64,000 nucleotides of DNA, taken from assembly GCA_902167985.1 (NCBI GenBank), contig CABHNZ010000012.1, positions 1 to 64,000 of the forward strand. The letters are read 5' to 3'. The stretch is from Shinella sp. UYSO24 (lineage in GTDB: Bacteria > Pseudomonadota > Alphaproteobacteria > Rhizobiales > Rhizobiaceae). The notes beneath the pieces are model-generated. The model was not told where the DNA came from, made no database searches, and was given only the letters and a program-made list of their open reading frames with translations. Shown piece after piece: positions 20,808-29,591 of the stretch. Position 1 is the stretch's first letter; each line of letters opens with the position of its first letter. The translations under genes were made by a program, and so were the position numbers.

Positions 20808-22249
20808 TGAGGCGGAACCGTAAAGTAAAGATCCTTGCGACGCTTGGACCGGCATCCTCGAACGAGGACATGATCCAGAAGCTGCACGAAGCCGGAGCCG
20901 ACCTTTTCCGGATCAACATGAGCCATGCCAGCCATGACGTGATGCGCGCGACGATCGGCCATATCCGTGCGGTCGAGAAGAAGTGCGGCCGTCCGATCGG
21001 CATTCTCTGTGACCTGCAGGGGCCGAAGCTGCGCGTCGGCAAGTTCGCCAATACCAAGGTGACGCTGACGGCCGGCCAGACCTTCACGCTGGACGACCAG
21101 AAGGACGTGCTCGGCGACGAGACTCGCGTCTATCTTCCGCATCCGGAAATCCTGCAGTCGGTGAAGGTCGGCGATCGTCTTCTGATCGACGACGGCAAGC
21201 TGGCGCTGAAGGCGGAAAAGGTCGATGGCAAGTCGATCGTCTGTAAGGTCATTGCCGGCACCAGCATTTCGGACCGCAAGGGCGTGAGCCTTCCCGACAC
21301 GCTGCTGGCCGTCGGTGCACTGACCGACAAGGACCGCGTCGACCTCGATGCGGCACTCGAGACCAATGAAGTCGACTGGGTGGCGCTCTCCTTCGTGCAG
21401 CGCCCGGAAGATCTGGCGGAAGTGAAGAAGATCGCCCGCGGCCGCGTCGGCGTGATGTCGAAGATCGAGAAGCCGCAGGCTATCGAGCGGATCGACGAGA
21501 TCATCGAACTCTCCGACGCCGTCATGGTTGCCCGTGGCGACCTTGGCGTCGAAATGCCGATCGAAGCGGTGCCGGGCATCCAGAAGCAGCTGACGCGCGC
21601 CTGCCGCCGCGCCGGCAAGCCGGTCGTCGTTGCAACCCAGATGCTCGAATCGATGATTACCTCGCCGGTTCCGACGCGCGCCGAAGTGTCGGACGTGTCG
21701 ATCGCCGTGTTCGAAGGCGCCGATGCGATCATGCTTTCGGCCGAATCTGCCTCCGGCGACTATCCGGTCGAGGCCGTCTCGATGATGGCGTCGATCGCGG
21801 CGCAGGTCGAGCAGGATCCGTATTACCCGAACATCATCTACGCGCAGCGCGCCACGCCGGAAGCAACCGGTGCCGACGCGATCTCGCTTGCCGCGCGGCA
21901 GATCGCCGAGACGCTGCGCCTGTCGGCCATCGTCACCTATACGTCGTCGGGCACGACCGGCCTTCGCGCCTCGCGCGAGCGTCCGCAGGTGCCGATCATC
22001 GCGTTGTCGCCGAAGGTTCAGACGGCACGCCGTCTCTCCGTCGTCTGGGGCCTGCACTGCGTCGTCACCCATGACGCGACCGACCTCGACGACATGGTGA
22101 ACCGCGCCTGCCGCATCACCGTCTCGGAAGGCTTTGCCAAGCCGGGCGACCGCATCATCATCTCGGCCGGCGTGCCGCTCGGAACGCCGGGCGCCACCAA
22201 CATGATCCGCATCGCCTATGTCGGCGCTGACGGTCAGTCTGGCGCATAA
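20807..22249 (+). CDS. pykA: Pyruvate kinase
   Basis: Converts phosphoenolpyruvate and ADP to pyruvate and ATP, the last step of glycolysis; cytoplasmic tetramer. The 480-residue frame is intact. Hallmarks are KILATLGPASSN at the N-terminus, the substrate loop RINMSHAS, CDLQGPKLRVG, the active-site signature VMSKIEKPQAIERIDEII, ARGDLGVEMP and the C-terminal regulatory domain (SSGTTGLRASRERPQVPIIA). The start ATG 20807 overlaps the DUF1036 stop and is preceded inside that gene by GGAGGAAGG. A strong terminator follows at 22276. Confidence 0.97.
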   Translation: MRRNRKVKILATLGPASSNEDMIQKLHEAGADLFRINMSHASHDVMRATIGHIRAVEKKCGRPIGILCDLQGPKLRVGKFANTKVTLTAGQTFTLDDQKDVLGDETRVYLPHPEILQSVKVGDRLLIDDGKLALKAEKVDGKSIVCKVIAGTSISDRKGVSLPDTLLAVGALTDKDRVDLDAALETNEVDWVALSFVQRPEDLAEVKKIARGRVGVMSKIEKPQAIERIDEIIELSDAVMVARGDLGVEMPIEAVPGIQKQLTRACRRAGKPVVVATQMLESMITSPVPTRAEVSDVSIAVFEGADAIMLSAESASGDYPVEAVSMMASIAAQVEQDPYYPNIIYAQRATPEATGADAISLAARQIAETLRLSAIVTYTSSGTTGLRASRERPQVPIIALSPKVQTARRLSVVWGLHCVVTHDATDLDDMVNRACRITVSEGFAKPGDRIIISAGVPLGTPGATNMIRIAYVGADGQSGA

Positions 22250-22275
22250 GCGGGCCAGTACAGGTATTGAAATCG

Positions 22276-22304
22276 AAGCCGTCGGAGAGATCCGGCGGCT
22301 TTTT
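22276..22304 (+). terminator. Intrinsic terminator of pykA
   Basis: Stem AAGCCGTCGG / CCGGCGGCTT (one G-T pair) with a 6-base loop and a T5 run (two of the Ts belong to the stem), 27 bases past the pykA stop. Confidence 0.88.
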
Positions 22305-22321
22305 GCGTTTCAAGGGGCATC

Positions 22322-23354
22322 TCAGCGGGTGTCGATGGAAAAGTCCATTTCAGGCTCGGGTTCGTTGGCCGTCGGAGCGAGCCGGGCTTCCACGAGCCTT
22401 GCCGCCGCTGCAAGATCCCGTGGGCGGCCGGAGAGCTTTTCGAGGGCGGCGATCACCACGTCGGTTGCCAGATAGTCGGGCTTGTGGCCGAGACCGCGAA
22501 TGACCACCAGCTCGGCGCCCTCTATCTGGCCGGCGATGGTGCGGGCATGGATGTCGGGCGAGACGATCCTGTCGCGGTCGCCGGTCATGACGATGGTGGG
22601 GGCGGTGATCTCGCCGTAATGCGGCGCCGTCTCCTTCAGATAGGCATTGAGGCGTTTGACGTCGAAGGCGTTGTGGCGGAAGTTTTCAGGCCGCAGAACG
22701 AGGGCAGGGGCGCCGTCCTTAACATAGCTATCCGGGCGCGGGTTGGGGTGGAAGACGGAGCGGGTGGCGCCATCCATCATCGCAAGGCCTGCCGGCAGCG
22801 ACAGAAGCCGGGTGAAGAGCCAGCCAAGAACCGGTTGAGTTGCCGCGTGATAATACCAGTCAATGCCGCCCGGCCAGGGATGGGTGGCGGGCGAGAGCAG
22901 GAGGAGGCCTGCGGTGCGATCGGGGTGGCGCAGGGCGAATGAAGCGGCAATGGCGCCGCCGAAGGAATGACCGACGATGATCGCGCGGTTGATGGAGTGG
23001 TGTCGCATCAGCGCGGCAATCGCATCGGCCTGACCCGCGGGAACATCGTTTTCAGGGCCGCCACGCTCGGAATAGCCATGGCCGGGGCGATCGACGAAGA
23101 GAAGCTCGGCGCGGCCCTCCAGAGGCTTCAGAAAGCGCGCGCTGATCCTGAAGATTGCCGCTGGCGCCATGAATGAAAATGATCGGCGGCAGGTCGGATG
23201 TCGCTTCTGCGGCGGGTCGGTGAAGCGCATTCAGGCGGTAGCCGCCGATATCCGTCAATGTGCCGATATTGGGGTAGGATGCCTCTATGGCGCGGGCCTT
23301 CCAGGCGGTGAAGCCAAAACCGGCGGCGGCAAGGACAGCGATCGGGATGATCAT
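22322..23354 (-). CDS. Alpha/beta-fold hydrolase with N-terminal membrane anchor (frameshifted)
   Basis: Alpha/beta hydrolase of unknown substrate. The N-terminus (MIIPIAVLAAAGFGFTAW) is a probable membrane anchor or signal. Core motifs: the oxyanion segment PPIIFIHGASGN, the strand-loop VDRPGHGYSERGG, the nucleophile elbow GHSFGG, the acid region IVMTGDRDRIV and the histidine in GLGHKPDYL, so the catalytic triad is complete. The frame breaks near 23155 between GNLQD and ISARFLKPL; joined length is about 344 residues. ATG 23354 follows AGGAG. It is 125 bases downstream of the TPR gene on the same strand and ends against the pykA terminator. Confidence 0.87.
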
Positions 23355-23479
23355 TGCCTGCGGCTCCTGCCGGCAGGTGCCTGGGCGTGCCTATGCCCGC
23401 GGATGCCCGCGCTGGGGCGGCATCGATGGTCAGGTCAGGGAGCTGTTGCGAGGCGATCATCGCGGCGGTGCCTTGCCGC

Positions 23480-24247
23480 TCAGGTTCGGGTGCCGGCGAG
23501 CTTTTCCGACAGTTGCGAGACGGCCTTCTGGGCGTCCCTGTCTGCCGGATAGACGTCGAGATAGCGTTCCCAGGCCTTCAGCGCCAGATCGTCCTTGCCG
23601 GCTTCGGTGAGGATGCCGGCCATGCCGGCCAGCGCGCCGAAATGGCGGGGTTCCAGCTTCAGGACTTCGGCGATATCGGCCATCGACTTGGCCCTGTCGC
23701 CCATGACGTAGTTCAGCGTTGCCCGGCGATTCCATGCTTCCGTATAGGCGGGATCGAGGTCGATCGCCTCGTCGAGGAAATCGAGGGCTGCGGCGTTGCG
23801 CTTGTCCTTGATGGCGGTTGTGGCCCACTGCATCAGGAGGTTCACCGTGGCGCTGCCCGAATCGCTCATGCCGGCCATGATCTGCCGGGCTATGCCCTTT
23901 GCCTTTTCCGGGTCGCGCTCGCGCTTCAGTGCCGAGAAGAGCGGATCGACGGGGTTCTGGCCGCTGGCTGCGGTTTCAACAGGGCGCGAGTCGGACGGGG
24001 CGGTCGCAGCAAGCCTCGGTGCGGATGCCGGCGGGGAAGAGGCTTCCGGAGAAGAGGCTGGTGGGGACAAGGTTTGCGGGGCCGTGCCCGTGGCGGGCGG
24101 CGTCGCCTTGCCGAGCGGTGGCGGCATGGGCTGGCTTTCGGCCGCGCGCTTCGACAGATCGTCGGCGAAGGCGGGGGCCGTGAGAGAACCAAGCGCCACG
24201 GAGAGCGCGAGAACCAGACGTGGGGAGCTCAAACGAAAATGGCGCAT
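23480..24247 (-). CDS. TPR-repeat exported protein
   Basis: A 255-residue protein with a signal peptide (LVLALSVALGSLTAPAFA), a Pro/Ala/Ser-rich linker at residues 38-95, and a C-terminal tetratricopeptide block from about residue 125. Three repeat-like helix pairs can be seen, for example AAALDFLDEAIDLDPAYTEA, RAKSMADIAEVLKLEPRHFG and DLALKAWERYLDVYPADRDA. TPR blocks bind partner proteins; here the location would be periplasmic. No catalytic motif is present. The start ATG 24247 lies 110 bases from the end of rpmJ. The specific partner is unknown. Confidence 0.87.
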   Translation of the reverse strand: MRHFRLSSPRLVLALSVALGSLTAPAFADDLSKRAAESQPMPPPLGKATPPATGTAPQTLSPPASSPEASSPPASAPRLAATAPSDSRPVETAASGQNPVDPLFSALKRERDPEKAKGIARQIMAGMSDSGSATVNLLMQWATTAIKDKRNAAALDFLDEAIDLDPAYTEAWNRRATLNYVMGDRAKSMADIAEVLKLEPRHFGALAGMAGILTEAGKDDLALKAWERYLDVYPADRDAQKAVSQLSEKLAGTRT

Positions 24248-24357
24248 GCGGATAAGGTAATCCGCATGCGCCGAAGGTCAAACCCGATTTTTACGCTATC
24301 GACAATTTGATCGGCTAGAACGGATACCGGAAGCCTCTTGTCGAAGGTTGCGTAAAA

Positions 24358-24483
24358 TCAGCCCTGGCGGGCCTTGAAGCGCGGGTTCTGCTTGTTGATG
24401 ATGTAAATGCGGCCCTTGCGGCGAACCAGGCGGTTGTCGCGGTGACGAGCCTTCAGCGCCTTGAGCGAGTTCTTGATCTTCAT
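24358..24483 (-). CDS. rpmJ: 50S ribosomal protein L36 (zinc-free form)
   Basis: Forty-one residues, [17 protein letters not shown] through the basic [21 protein letters not shown] end, the standard L36 of Alphaproteobacteria. It carries none of the Cys/His zinc ligands of the canonical 37-residue form, so it is of the zinc-independent type. It has its own strong promoter next to the purK stop and a long leader of about 100 bases holding a terminator-like hairpin (see the separate entries). The downstream gene is the TPR protein. Confidence 0.95.
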   Translation of the reverse strand: MKIKNSLKALKARHRDNRLVRRKGRIYIINKQNPRFKARQG

Positions 24484-24529
24484 TGTACCGGTCCAGCAGT
24501 CTGTGGGCTCAAAGAGCCGATTGTCTTCT

Positions 24530-24575
24530 AATCAATCAAAAGCGCGCCGCCTTCAATATTGCAGGGGCGCGCTTT
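24530..24575 (-). terminator. Terminator-like hairpin between purK and rpmJ (purK terminator or rpmJ attenuator)
   Basis: Perfect 10-bp stem AAAGCGCGCC / GGCGCGCTTT (24566-24575 and 24539-24548) followed leftward by TGATTGATTAG. It is 45 bases past the purK stop, so it is a natural purK terminator. However, it also lies about seven bases downstream of the predicted rpmJ transcription start, inside the rpmJ leader. Confidence 0.65.
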
Positions 24576-24588
24576 CAGGTTGGGCGAG

Positions 24589-24617
24589 CAATTAACCCGA
24601 GGCCGCGAGCATGTCAA
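24589..24617 (-). promoter_or_regulatory. Strong sigma-70 promoter for rpmJ
   Basis: On the leftward strand TTGACA (24612-24617), a 17-base spacer and TAATTG (24589-24594) form a near-consensus housekeeping promoter. The -35 box abuts the purK stop codon. Start of transcription is expected near 24582. Confidence 0.75.
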
Positions 24618-24619
24618 CC

Positions 24620-25693
24620 TTATGACGCGGTTTTCCGCCCGTTAAGCGCGGTGACATGGCCCATTTTCCGGCCCGGACGGGATTCCGTCTTGCCATAGAG
24701 GTGGACAAGCACATCCTTTGTCGAAAGCCATTGCGGAAGGGCCAGAATGTCGTCGCCGATCAGGTTGGTCATCACGCAGTCGGAATGACGATCCGGGTTG
24801 CCGAGCGGCAGGCCGGCAACCGCACGGATATGCTGCTCGAACTGCGAAATCACGCAGGCAGCCTCCGTCCAGTGGCCGGAATTGTGGACGCGCGGGGCGA
24901 TTTCGTTGGCGATCAGCGTGCCATCGGCCATGACGAAGAATTCCATGCCGATGACGCCGACATAGCCCAGCGCCGCAAGAAGCTTTTCCGCTGAGTCGCG
25001 CGCGGTGACGGCCGTGGCATCGCTGACGCGGGCCGGAAGCGTCGAGGTGTGGAGGATGCCGTTCAGGTGGACGTTTTCCGCCGGGTCGTAGCAGGCGATC
25101 GCGCCATCGGTGCCACGGGCGGCGATGATCGAGACTTCCCGCTCGAAGGGCACGAAGCTTTCGAGGATGAGCGGCACGGCGCCGAGGGCCTCATAGGCGC
25201 CGGCAGGGCTGTCGGCTTCAGACTTGAAGACGCGCTGGCCCTTGCCGTCATAGCCCATGCGGCGGGTCTTGAGCACGCCCTTGCCGCCGAAATCTGAAAG
25301 CGCCTTTTCCAGCTCTTCCTGGCTATCGACCGAATGGAACTTTGCCGTCTCGATGCCGCAGGCATTGAGGTAGCGCTTCTCGGTCAAACGGTCCTGCGCC
25401 ACTTCCAGCGCCTTGGCCGGCGGGTAGACGGGAACGGATTTTTCCAGCGCTTCCGCAGCCGTGACCGGCACGTTCTCGAATTCGTAGGTCACGACGTCGC
25501 AGAGCGAGGCAAGCTCGGCAAGTGCTGCCGGATCATCGTAGGCTGCGGTGATCTGGGCATTGGCCACCTGCGCTGCGGGACAATCGGCCTGCGGCTCCAG
25601 AATGATCGTGCGGAAGTTCAGTCTTGCGGCGGCCATCGCCAGCATGCGGCCGAGCTGGCCTCCGCCGATGATGCCGATGGTGCGGACGGTCAT
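24620..25693 (-). CDS. purK: 5-(carboxyamino)imidazole ribonucleotide synthase
   Basis: ATP-grasp enzyme that carboxylates AIR to N5-CAIR in purine synthesis. The frame is intact over 357 residues from ATG 25693, which follows GGGAGAG; a longer reading adds only a junk-like Arg/Pro stretch. Hallmarks: IGIIGGGQLGRMLAMAAARL at the N-terminus, DVVTYEFENVP, KTRRMGYDGKGQRVF, VPFEREVSIIAARG and the metal-site region IANEIAPRVHNSGHWTEAA. It is 52 bases downstream of purE, its pathway partner, in one leftward operon. Confidence 0.96.
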   Translation of the reverse strand: MTVRTIGIIGGGQLGRMLAMAAARLNFRTIILEPQADCPAAQVANAQITAAYDDPAALAELASLCDVVTYEFENVPVTAAEALEKSVPVYPPAKALEVAQDRLTEKRYLNACGIETAKFHSVDSQEELEKALSDFGGKGVLKTRRMGYDGKGQRVFKSEADSPAGAYEALGAVPLILESFVPFEREVSIIAARGTDGAIACYDPAENVHLNGILHTSTLPARVSDATAVTARDSAEKLLAALGYVGVIGMEFFVMADGTLIANEIAPRVHNSGHWTEAACVISQFEQHIRAVAGLPLGNPDRHSDCVMTNLIGDDILALPQWLSTKDVLVHLYGKTESRPGRKMGHVTALNGRKTAS

Positions 25694-25745
25694 GGTCTCT
25701 CCCAAGGAGGGGTTCGGGTCTTTGCGACGCGGCGCCTGACGACCG

Positions 25746-26246
25746 TCAGGGCGCTTCGTCGATCGGGTAATCCGCAACGGATGCGGTATGGGCGGCGCGG
25801 TAATTGTCGAGCCGTTCGGCGAGGTCTTCATCCGAGAGCGCCAGCACGGCTGCCGCAAGAAGCGCGGCGTTGATGGCGCCGGCGCGGCCGATGGCAAGCG
25901 TGCCGACCGGAATGCCGGCCGGCATCTGGACGATCGAATAGAGGCTGTCCATGCCGCTCATCGTCTTGGACTGGACGGGCACGCCAAAGACCGGAAGCGG
26001 GGTCAGCGACGCGGTCATGCCCGGCAGGTGGGCGGCACCGCCGGCACCGGCGATGATGACCTTGAAGCCCTCGTCGCGGGCGCCCTTGGCAAATTCATAC
26101 ATCCGGTCAGGGGTGCGGTGTGCCGAAACGATGCGGGCCTCATAACCGATATCAAGCGCATCGAGCGTATCGGCGGCGTTCTTCATCGTCTCCCAGTCGG
26201 ACTGGCTGCCCATGATGATGGCGACGGCGGGTCTTTCTGCGTGCAT
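25746..26246 (-). CDS. purE: 5-(carboxyamino)imidazole ribonucleotide mutase
   Basis: Class I PurE, which converts N5-CAIR made by PurK to CAIR in purine synthesis. The 166-residue frame is intact and shows the family signature [18 protein letters not shown], the catalytic-histidine region [24 protein letters not shown] and [18 protein letters not shown]. The operon order is purE-purK, with a DUF465 gene 18 bases upstream on the same strand; the three are probably co-transcribed. Confidence 0.97.
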   Translation of the reverse strand: MHAERPAVAIIMGSQSDWETMKNAADTLDALDIGYEARIVSAHRTPDRMYEFAKGARDEGFKVIIAGAGGAAHLPGMTASLTPLPVFGVPVQSKTMSGMDSLYSIVQMPAGIPVGTLAIGRAGAINAALLAAAVLALSDEDLAERLDNYRAAHTASVADYPIDEAP

Positions 26247-26264
26247 GGCGCTGTCCTTTGCGGT

Positions 26265-26468
26265 TCAGGCGATGATGTCGGGGACGATCTGGTCTTCGAG
26301 CTGGCTCATCTTGTCCTTGATGACCAGCTTCTTCTTCTTCATCCGCTGGACGCGCAGGGCATCGCAGCCAACCTTGATCATGGCGTTGATCGCCGCATCA
26401 TAATCCTCGTGCTCCTGCCGGAGTTTCGCGAGTGCCAGGCGGATATCCGCCTGTTCCTGATCAGCCAT
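26265..26468 (-). CDS. DUF465 (YdcH-family) small coiled-coil protein
   Basis: A 67-residue DUF465 protein: a short helical hairpin with a very basic centre (VQRMKKKKLVIKDKM). I start at ATG 26468 (MADQEQADIRLALAKL) after GGGGAAG; an earlier in-frame start would add residues that do not fit the family. The function of DUF465 is unknown. It ends 18 bases before purE and so may share its transcript. A second DUF465 gene is transcribed away from it at 26724. Confidence 0.85.
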   Translation of the reverse strand: MADQEQADIRLALAKLRQEHEDYDAAINAMIKVGCDALRVQRMKKKKLVIKDKMSQLEDQIVPDIIA

Positions 26469-26723
26469 GTCGTCTTCCCCATATCGGTCCGGCCTTTCCG
26501 GCCGGTCATTGTGGTGGGTCTTTTGGCGGCCCCCGGCCATATCCGCAAGCTCCTACCACCAAACCGCGTTAACTGGAAGTTAGCCGCGGCCACGAAATTG
26601 CCACATCCAAACCCCGATTTCTCCTTCGACAAATGGTGCGACCCGTGTCACACTTCCTTCGCAAACCTGAAGCTCCGGCTAAAGGGAAAGCCGGAGTAGG
26701 TGACCAAGGAAGGAACATGCCAA

Positions 26724-26900
26724 ATGACCGTCCAGGCTCATATCGCATCGCTTGAGAAGAAGCATGGCGCTCTTGAGGAGGAGCTCCAGTCCATTATGGC
26801 CTCCCCCTCAGCAGATGACCGAGAAATTGCCGCCCTCAAGCGCCGCAAACTGCGCATCAAGGACGAAATGCAAAGACTGAAGGCTTCCACACGTCACTGA
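26724..26900 (+). CDS. DUF465 (YdcH-family) small coiled-coil protein, second copy
   Basis: A 58-residue DUF465 protein with the pattern IASLEKKHGALEEELQS, then REIAALKRRKLRIKDEMQRL. ATG 26724 has an AAGGAAGG site six to eight bases ahead; a GTG at 26700 would include that site in the gene and is less likely. It is divergent from the DUF465 gene at 26265, with 255 bases between the two starts. The two share the basic KRRKLRIKDEM / MKKKKLVIKDKM core and are probably ancient paralogues. Function unknown. Confidence 0.85.
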   Translation: MTVQAHIASLEKKHGALEEELQSIMASPSADDREIAALKRRKLRIKDEMQRLKASTRH

Positions 26901-27211
26901 GTACTTTGTACCACGAACGGAGCAAACGCCGCCGCCTAGCAGATGAGTGCAGGCCTTGGAGATTGCGGCACACCAATCCACACAGACTGAAAGACCATCA
27001 TACAGACTTATAAGAATAATGAGCTGATATGACTTTTCTGGCCGTGAGGGGAAACCCATCGCGGCCAGAATTGCTTTCAGGGTCTGGAGGGCAGAATCTG
27101 GGGGGGCGGCATTCCCGAGGCAGTGTCTGGGAGGCAGCGTCCGTCAGATAAGCCAGTCCGGCAGGCGAGCCGGCCCGGACGGTGCGCAAGACAAAGCCGG
27201 ATGGCGAGGGA
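26901..27211. other. Intergenic region without supported genes
   Basis: A 311-base stretch between the rightward DUF465 gene and the stop of the leftward arsR-type gene. It contains a G7 run near 27100 and GC-rich inverted segments around 27163-27180, but no frame with family resemblance and no convincing terminator. Confidence 0.5.
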
Positions 27212-27472
27212 CTAGGCCCAGAACTGGTCGAGCCAGAGGTTCAGGCGGTCGAAACCCTTTGCATTGACCGCGTATATCCGCCGCGTGCCCTGCGCCGTCA
27301 CCGTGACGAGGTTGCTGTCCAGAAGCGCCTTCAGATGCTGCGAAACAGCGGGGCGGCTGATCGGCAAGCCATCGGCCAGCTCGTTCACGGTTCGGGGCGC
27401 ACGACGCAACTCCTCCAGCAAATGGCGCCGGTTCGGGTCTGCGATGGCTGCAAACGGGTCAAGAGTTGTCAT
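27212..27472 (-). CDS. ArsR-family winged-helix repressor
   Basis: An 86-residue HTH_20/ArsR-type regulator. The whole protein is the winged helix: FAAIADPNRRHLLEELRR, the recognition region LPISRPAVSQHLKALLDSNL and the wing VTAQGTRRIYAVN. There are no cysteines, so it is not a classical metal sensor; similar short forms often sit beside SRPBCC/AHSA1 or efflux genes, but none follows here. A perfect 13-bp palindrome sits four bases upstream of its ATG, consistent with autorepression. Confidence 0.9.
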   Translation of the reverse strand: MTTLDPFAAIADPNRRHLLEELRRAPRTVNELADGLPISRPAVSQHLKALLDSNLVTVTAQGTRRIYAVNAKGFDRLNLWLDQFWA

Positions 27473-27475
27473 GTC

Positions 27476-27488
27476 GTCATATTATGAC
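27476..27488 (-). promoter_or_regulatory. Perfect 13-bp palindrome upstream of the arsR-type gene, probable operator
   Basis: GTCATA-T-TATGAC is fully symmetric (6-1-6) and lies immediately upstream of ATG 27472. The form and AT-rich centre are typical of ArsR-family operators. Binding here would block the gene's own initiation region. Confidence 0.65.
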
Positions 27489-27779
27489 AAATATCGGTAC
27501 GCCGCAAATGGATTGTGCGTCGCAGCAAGTGCTATGTCCTTTATTTCAAATTAGTTTTTTAGAATTGGTTGCATTTTGTTCCGATTGTTCTTTTTGGTTG
27601 CCGGCCGGTTTCGGCGGCGATCTGCGTGTGCCTTGTGGGGTGAAGCGGGTCGGTGACGGGGTGGCGCAGGCGGCTGCCATCATTGCAGACGGTTGATCCG
27701 GCGTGTCTTCCGGTCTATCGAATCGGCAAAACGCAATCAGCGCGGCTTACGCTCAGGCGGCCGTCGGATGGGAAAAGAC
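27489..27779. other. Intergenic region upstream of the ThiE-like gene
   Basis: About 290 bases between divergent genes. The part from 27530 to 27600 is distinctly T-rich compared with the surroundings (for example TTTATTTC and TTTTTTAG) and could hold promoter elements, but I cannot place a -35/-10 pair. No coding potential is evident. Confidence 0.4.
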
Positions 27780-28433
27780 ATGACTGAACAGGAAGACCGT
27801 TGCCGCCTCGTGCTGATCCTGCCGGAGACGGATGACGTCGAGGCGCAGGCCAAGGTGCTTTCCGAGGCTCTTGCCGCAGGCGATGTCGCCTCCGTCATCG
27901 TGCCGCAATACGGATCCGACGACGGCGTTTTCCAGAAGCGCGCCGAGCTGGTCGTGCCGATCATCCAGGATGCGGGTGCCGCGGCGCTGGTTGCCGGCGA
28001 CAGCCGGGTTGCGGGCCGCGCCAAGGCGGATGGGCTTCACATGGCCGGGCCGATTGCCGAGCTTGGCGAGGCAATCGAGAAATTCACCCCGAAGCTGATC
28101 GTCGGCGCCGGCGGCGCTGCCGACCGACATGTGGCGCTCGAAGTCGGCGAGCTTCGCCCGGATTACATCTTCTTCGGCAAGATCGACGGCGACATCAAGC
28201 CGGAAGCGCATCCGAAGAACCTGGCGCTGGCCGAATGGTGGGCCTCGATGGTGGAAATCCCCTGCATCGCGATGGGCGGCACGGATGTCGCCTCGGTTCT
28301 GCCGGTTGCCGAGACGGGCGCCGAGTTCGTGGCGCTGCGCGCGGCCGTGTTCGAACATCCGGAAGGTGCCGCAAGCGCTGTCCGTCAGGCCAATGCAATT
28401 CTGGACGAAAAAGCGCCACGGTTTGGAGCTTGA
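27780..28433 (+). CDS. Thiamine-phosphate synthase-like (ThiE/TenI family) protein
   Basis: A 217-residue TIM-barrel protein of the ThiE/TenI family. Visible family stretches: RCRLVLILPE, the beta-alpha segment VVPIIQDAGAAALVAGDSR, the ADGLHMAGP strand that corresponds to the DGVHLG motif, GELRPDYIFFGKID and PCIAMGGTD. True ThiE joins HMP-PP and HET-P to make thiamine phosphate, but the catalytic motifs here deviate, so this may be a TenI-like or other paralogue. I start at ATG 27780 after GGGAAAA; ATG 27768 is possible. The stop overlaps the next start (TGATG), so it is coupled to the Sel1-repeat gene. Confidence 0.8.
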   Translation: MTEQEDRCRLVLILPETDDVEAQAKVLSEALAAGDVASVIVPQYGSDDGVFQKRAELVVPIIQDAGAAALVAGDSRVAGRAKADGLHMAGPIAELGEAIEKFTPKLIVGAGGAADRHVALEVGELRPDYIFFGKIDGDIKPEAHPKNLALAEWWASMVEIPCIAMGGTDVASVLPVAETGAEFVALRAAVFEHPEGAASAVRQANAILDEKAPRFGA

Positions 28434-29570
28434 TGGAGCGCATGCCGTCGATCCGTCGCCCCATATCCTTCCGCCTTTCCGTCCTAGCCCTGATGGCGAT
28501 GTCGACGGTCCTGCCGATGATGACTGCGTCGAGGCCGCAGAGCCCGGTGCGCGCATCTCGCCGCCGCCGTCGTCATCGACGACATCGCGGCGGCCGCTCA
28601 GCCGCCCGGTGGAGGAGGATGCCGGGGCGTTGTCGAAGGATAGCCAGCCGGACGGGATCGTGCCCTCGGCGGGTGTCGAGCTTTACGAGCGGATGGGCGC
28701 GACATTGCCGCCGCTGCCGCCGGAAAAGCCGTTCACGGGCAAGATCGACGAGGCTTACGGCGATTATCAGCGCGGACTTTACGAGACGGCGCTTTCCAAG
28801 GCGCTGACCAAGGCTTCAGCCGGCGATGCGCCGTCGCAGACGCTGGTCGCGACGATGATGATGCGCGGCTTCGGCATCAAGCGCGATGCCAAGACGCCGT
28901 CTTCTGGTACAAGCAGGCGGCCGAGCGGGGCGATCCGCCGGCGATGTTCGAATATGCCCTTCTTCTGATGACCGGCCGCTATGTCGAGCAGGACAAGAAG
29001 AAGGCCGACGATTACATGCACCGCGCCGCCGAGGCCGGCAATTCATCCGCCCAGTTCAACTGGGGGCAGATCCTCGTTTCGGAAAATCCGGGCGAACGCG
29101 GGTTGCAGCTGGCCTTGCCCTATTACGAGAAATCGGCCGAACAGGGCGTCGCCGATGCGCAATATGCGGTGGCGCAGCTCTACAATACGCTGAAGGGCCT
29201 GCCGACGGAAAAGAAGAACCAGGCGCGCTACTGGCTGGAACGGGCCGCCAATGCCGGTTTCGACACGGCGCAGCTCGACATGGGCCTCTGGTATGTCAAC
29301 GGTATTGCCGGACCGCAGGATTACGACAAGGGTTTTCAGTGGATGCGGATTGCCGCCTATCGCGGCAATGTCGTTGCACAGAACAAGCTGGCGCATCTCT
29401 ATATAGAGGCGCTGGGCACAAGGCCCGATCCGGTCGAGGCGGCGAAATGGTATGTGCTCTCACGCCGCGCAGGCTTGCAGGATCCGTATCTCGAAGATTT
29501 CTATCTCGGGATCGAGGATTACCAGCAGAAGGAAGCGATCGACCGGGCGAACAAGTTCCGCCGCGGCTGA
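28433..29570 (+). CDS. Sel1-repeat (SLR/TPR-like) exported protein (frameshifted)
   Basis: Sel1-like repeat protein, a helical scaffold for protein binding, probably periplasmic. ATG 28433 overlaps the ThiE-like stop; its first residues (FRLSVLALMAMSTVLPMM) are a signal peptide. The frame shifts near 28560 and near 28900. The repeat block is clear in the last frame: AMFEYALLLMTGRYVEQDKK, AAEAGNSSAQFNWGQIL, SAEQGVADAQYAVAQLY, AANAGFDTAQLDMGLWYV and AAYRGNVVAQNKLAHLY, a 36-38-residue period. Joined length is about 379 residues. Its partner is not indicated by the context. Confidence 0.85.
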
Positions 29571-29591
29571 TCGCCGGTTTCTGGTGTGCGT

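Noticed and set aside
19248-20855. A 535-residue reading of the N-formylglutamate amidohydrolase gene
   Set aside because: The first 270 residues are antisense to the DUF1036 gene and lack family similarity; the real protein starts near 20048.
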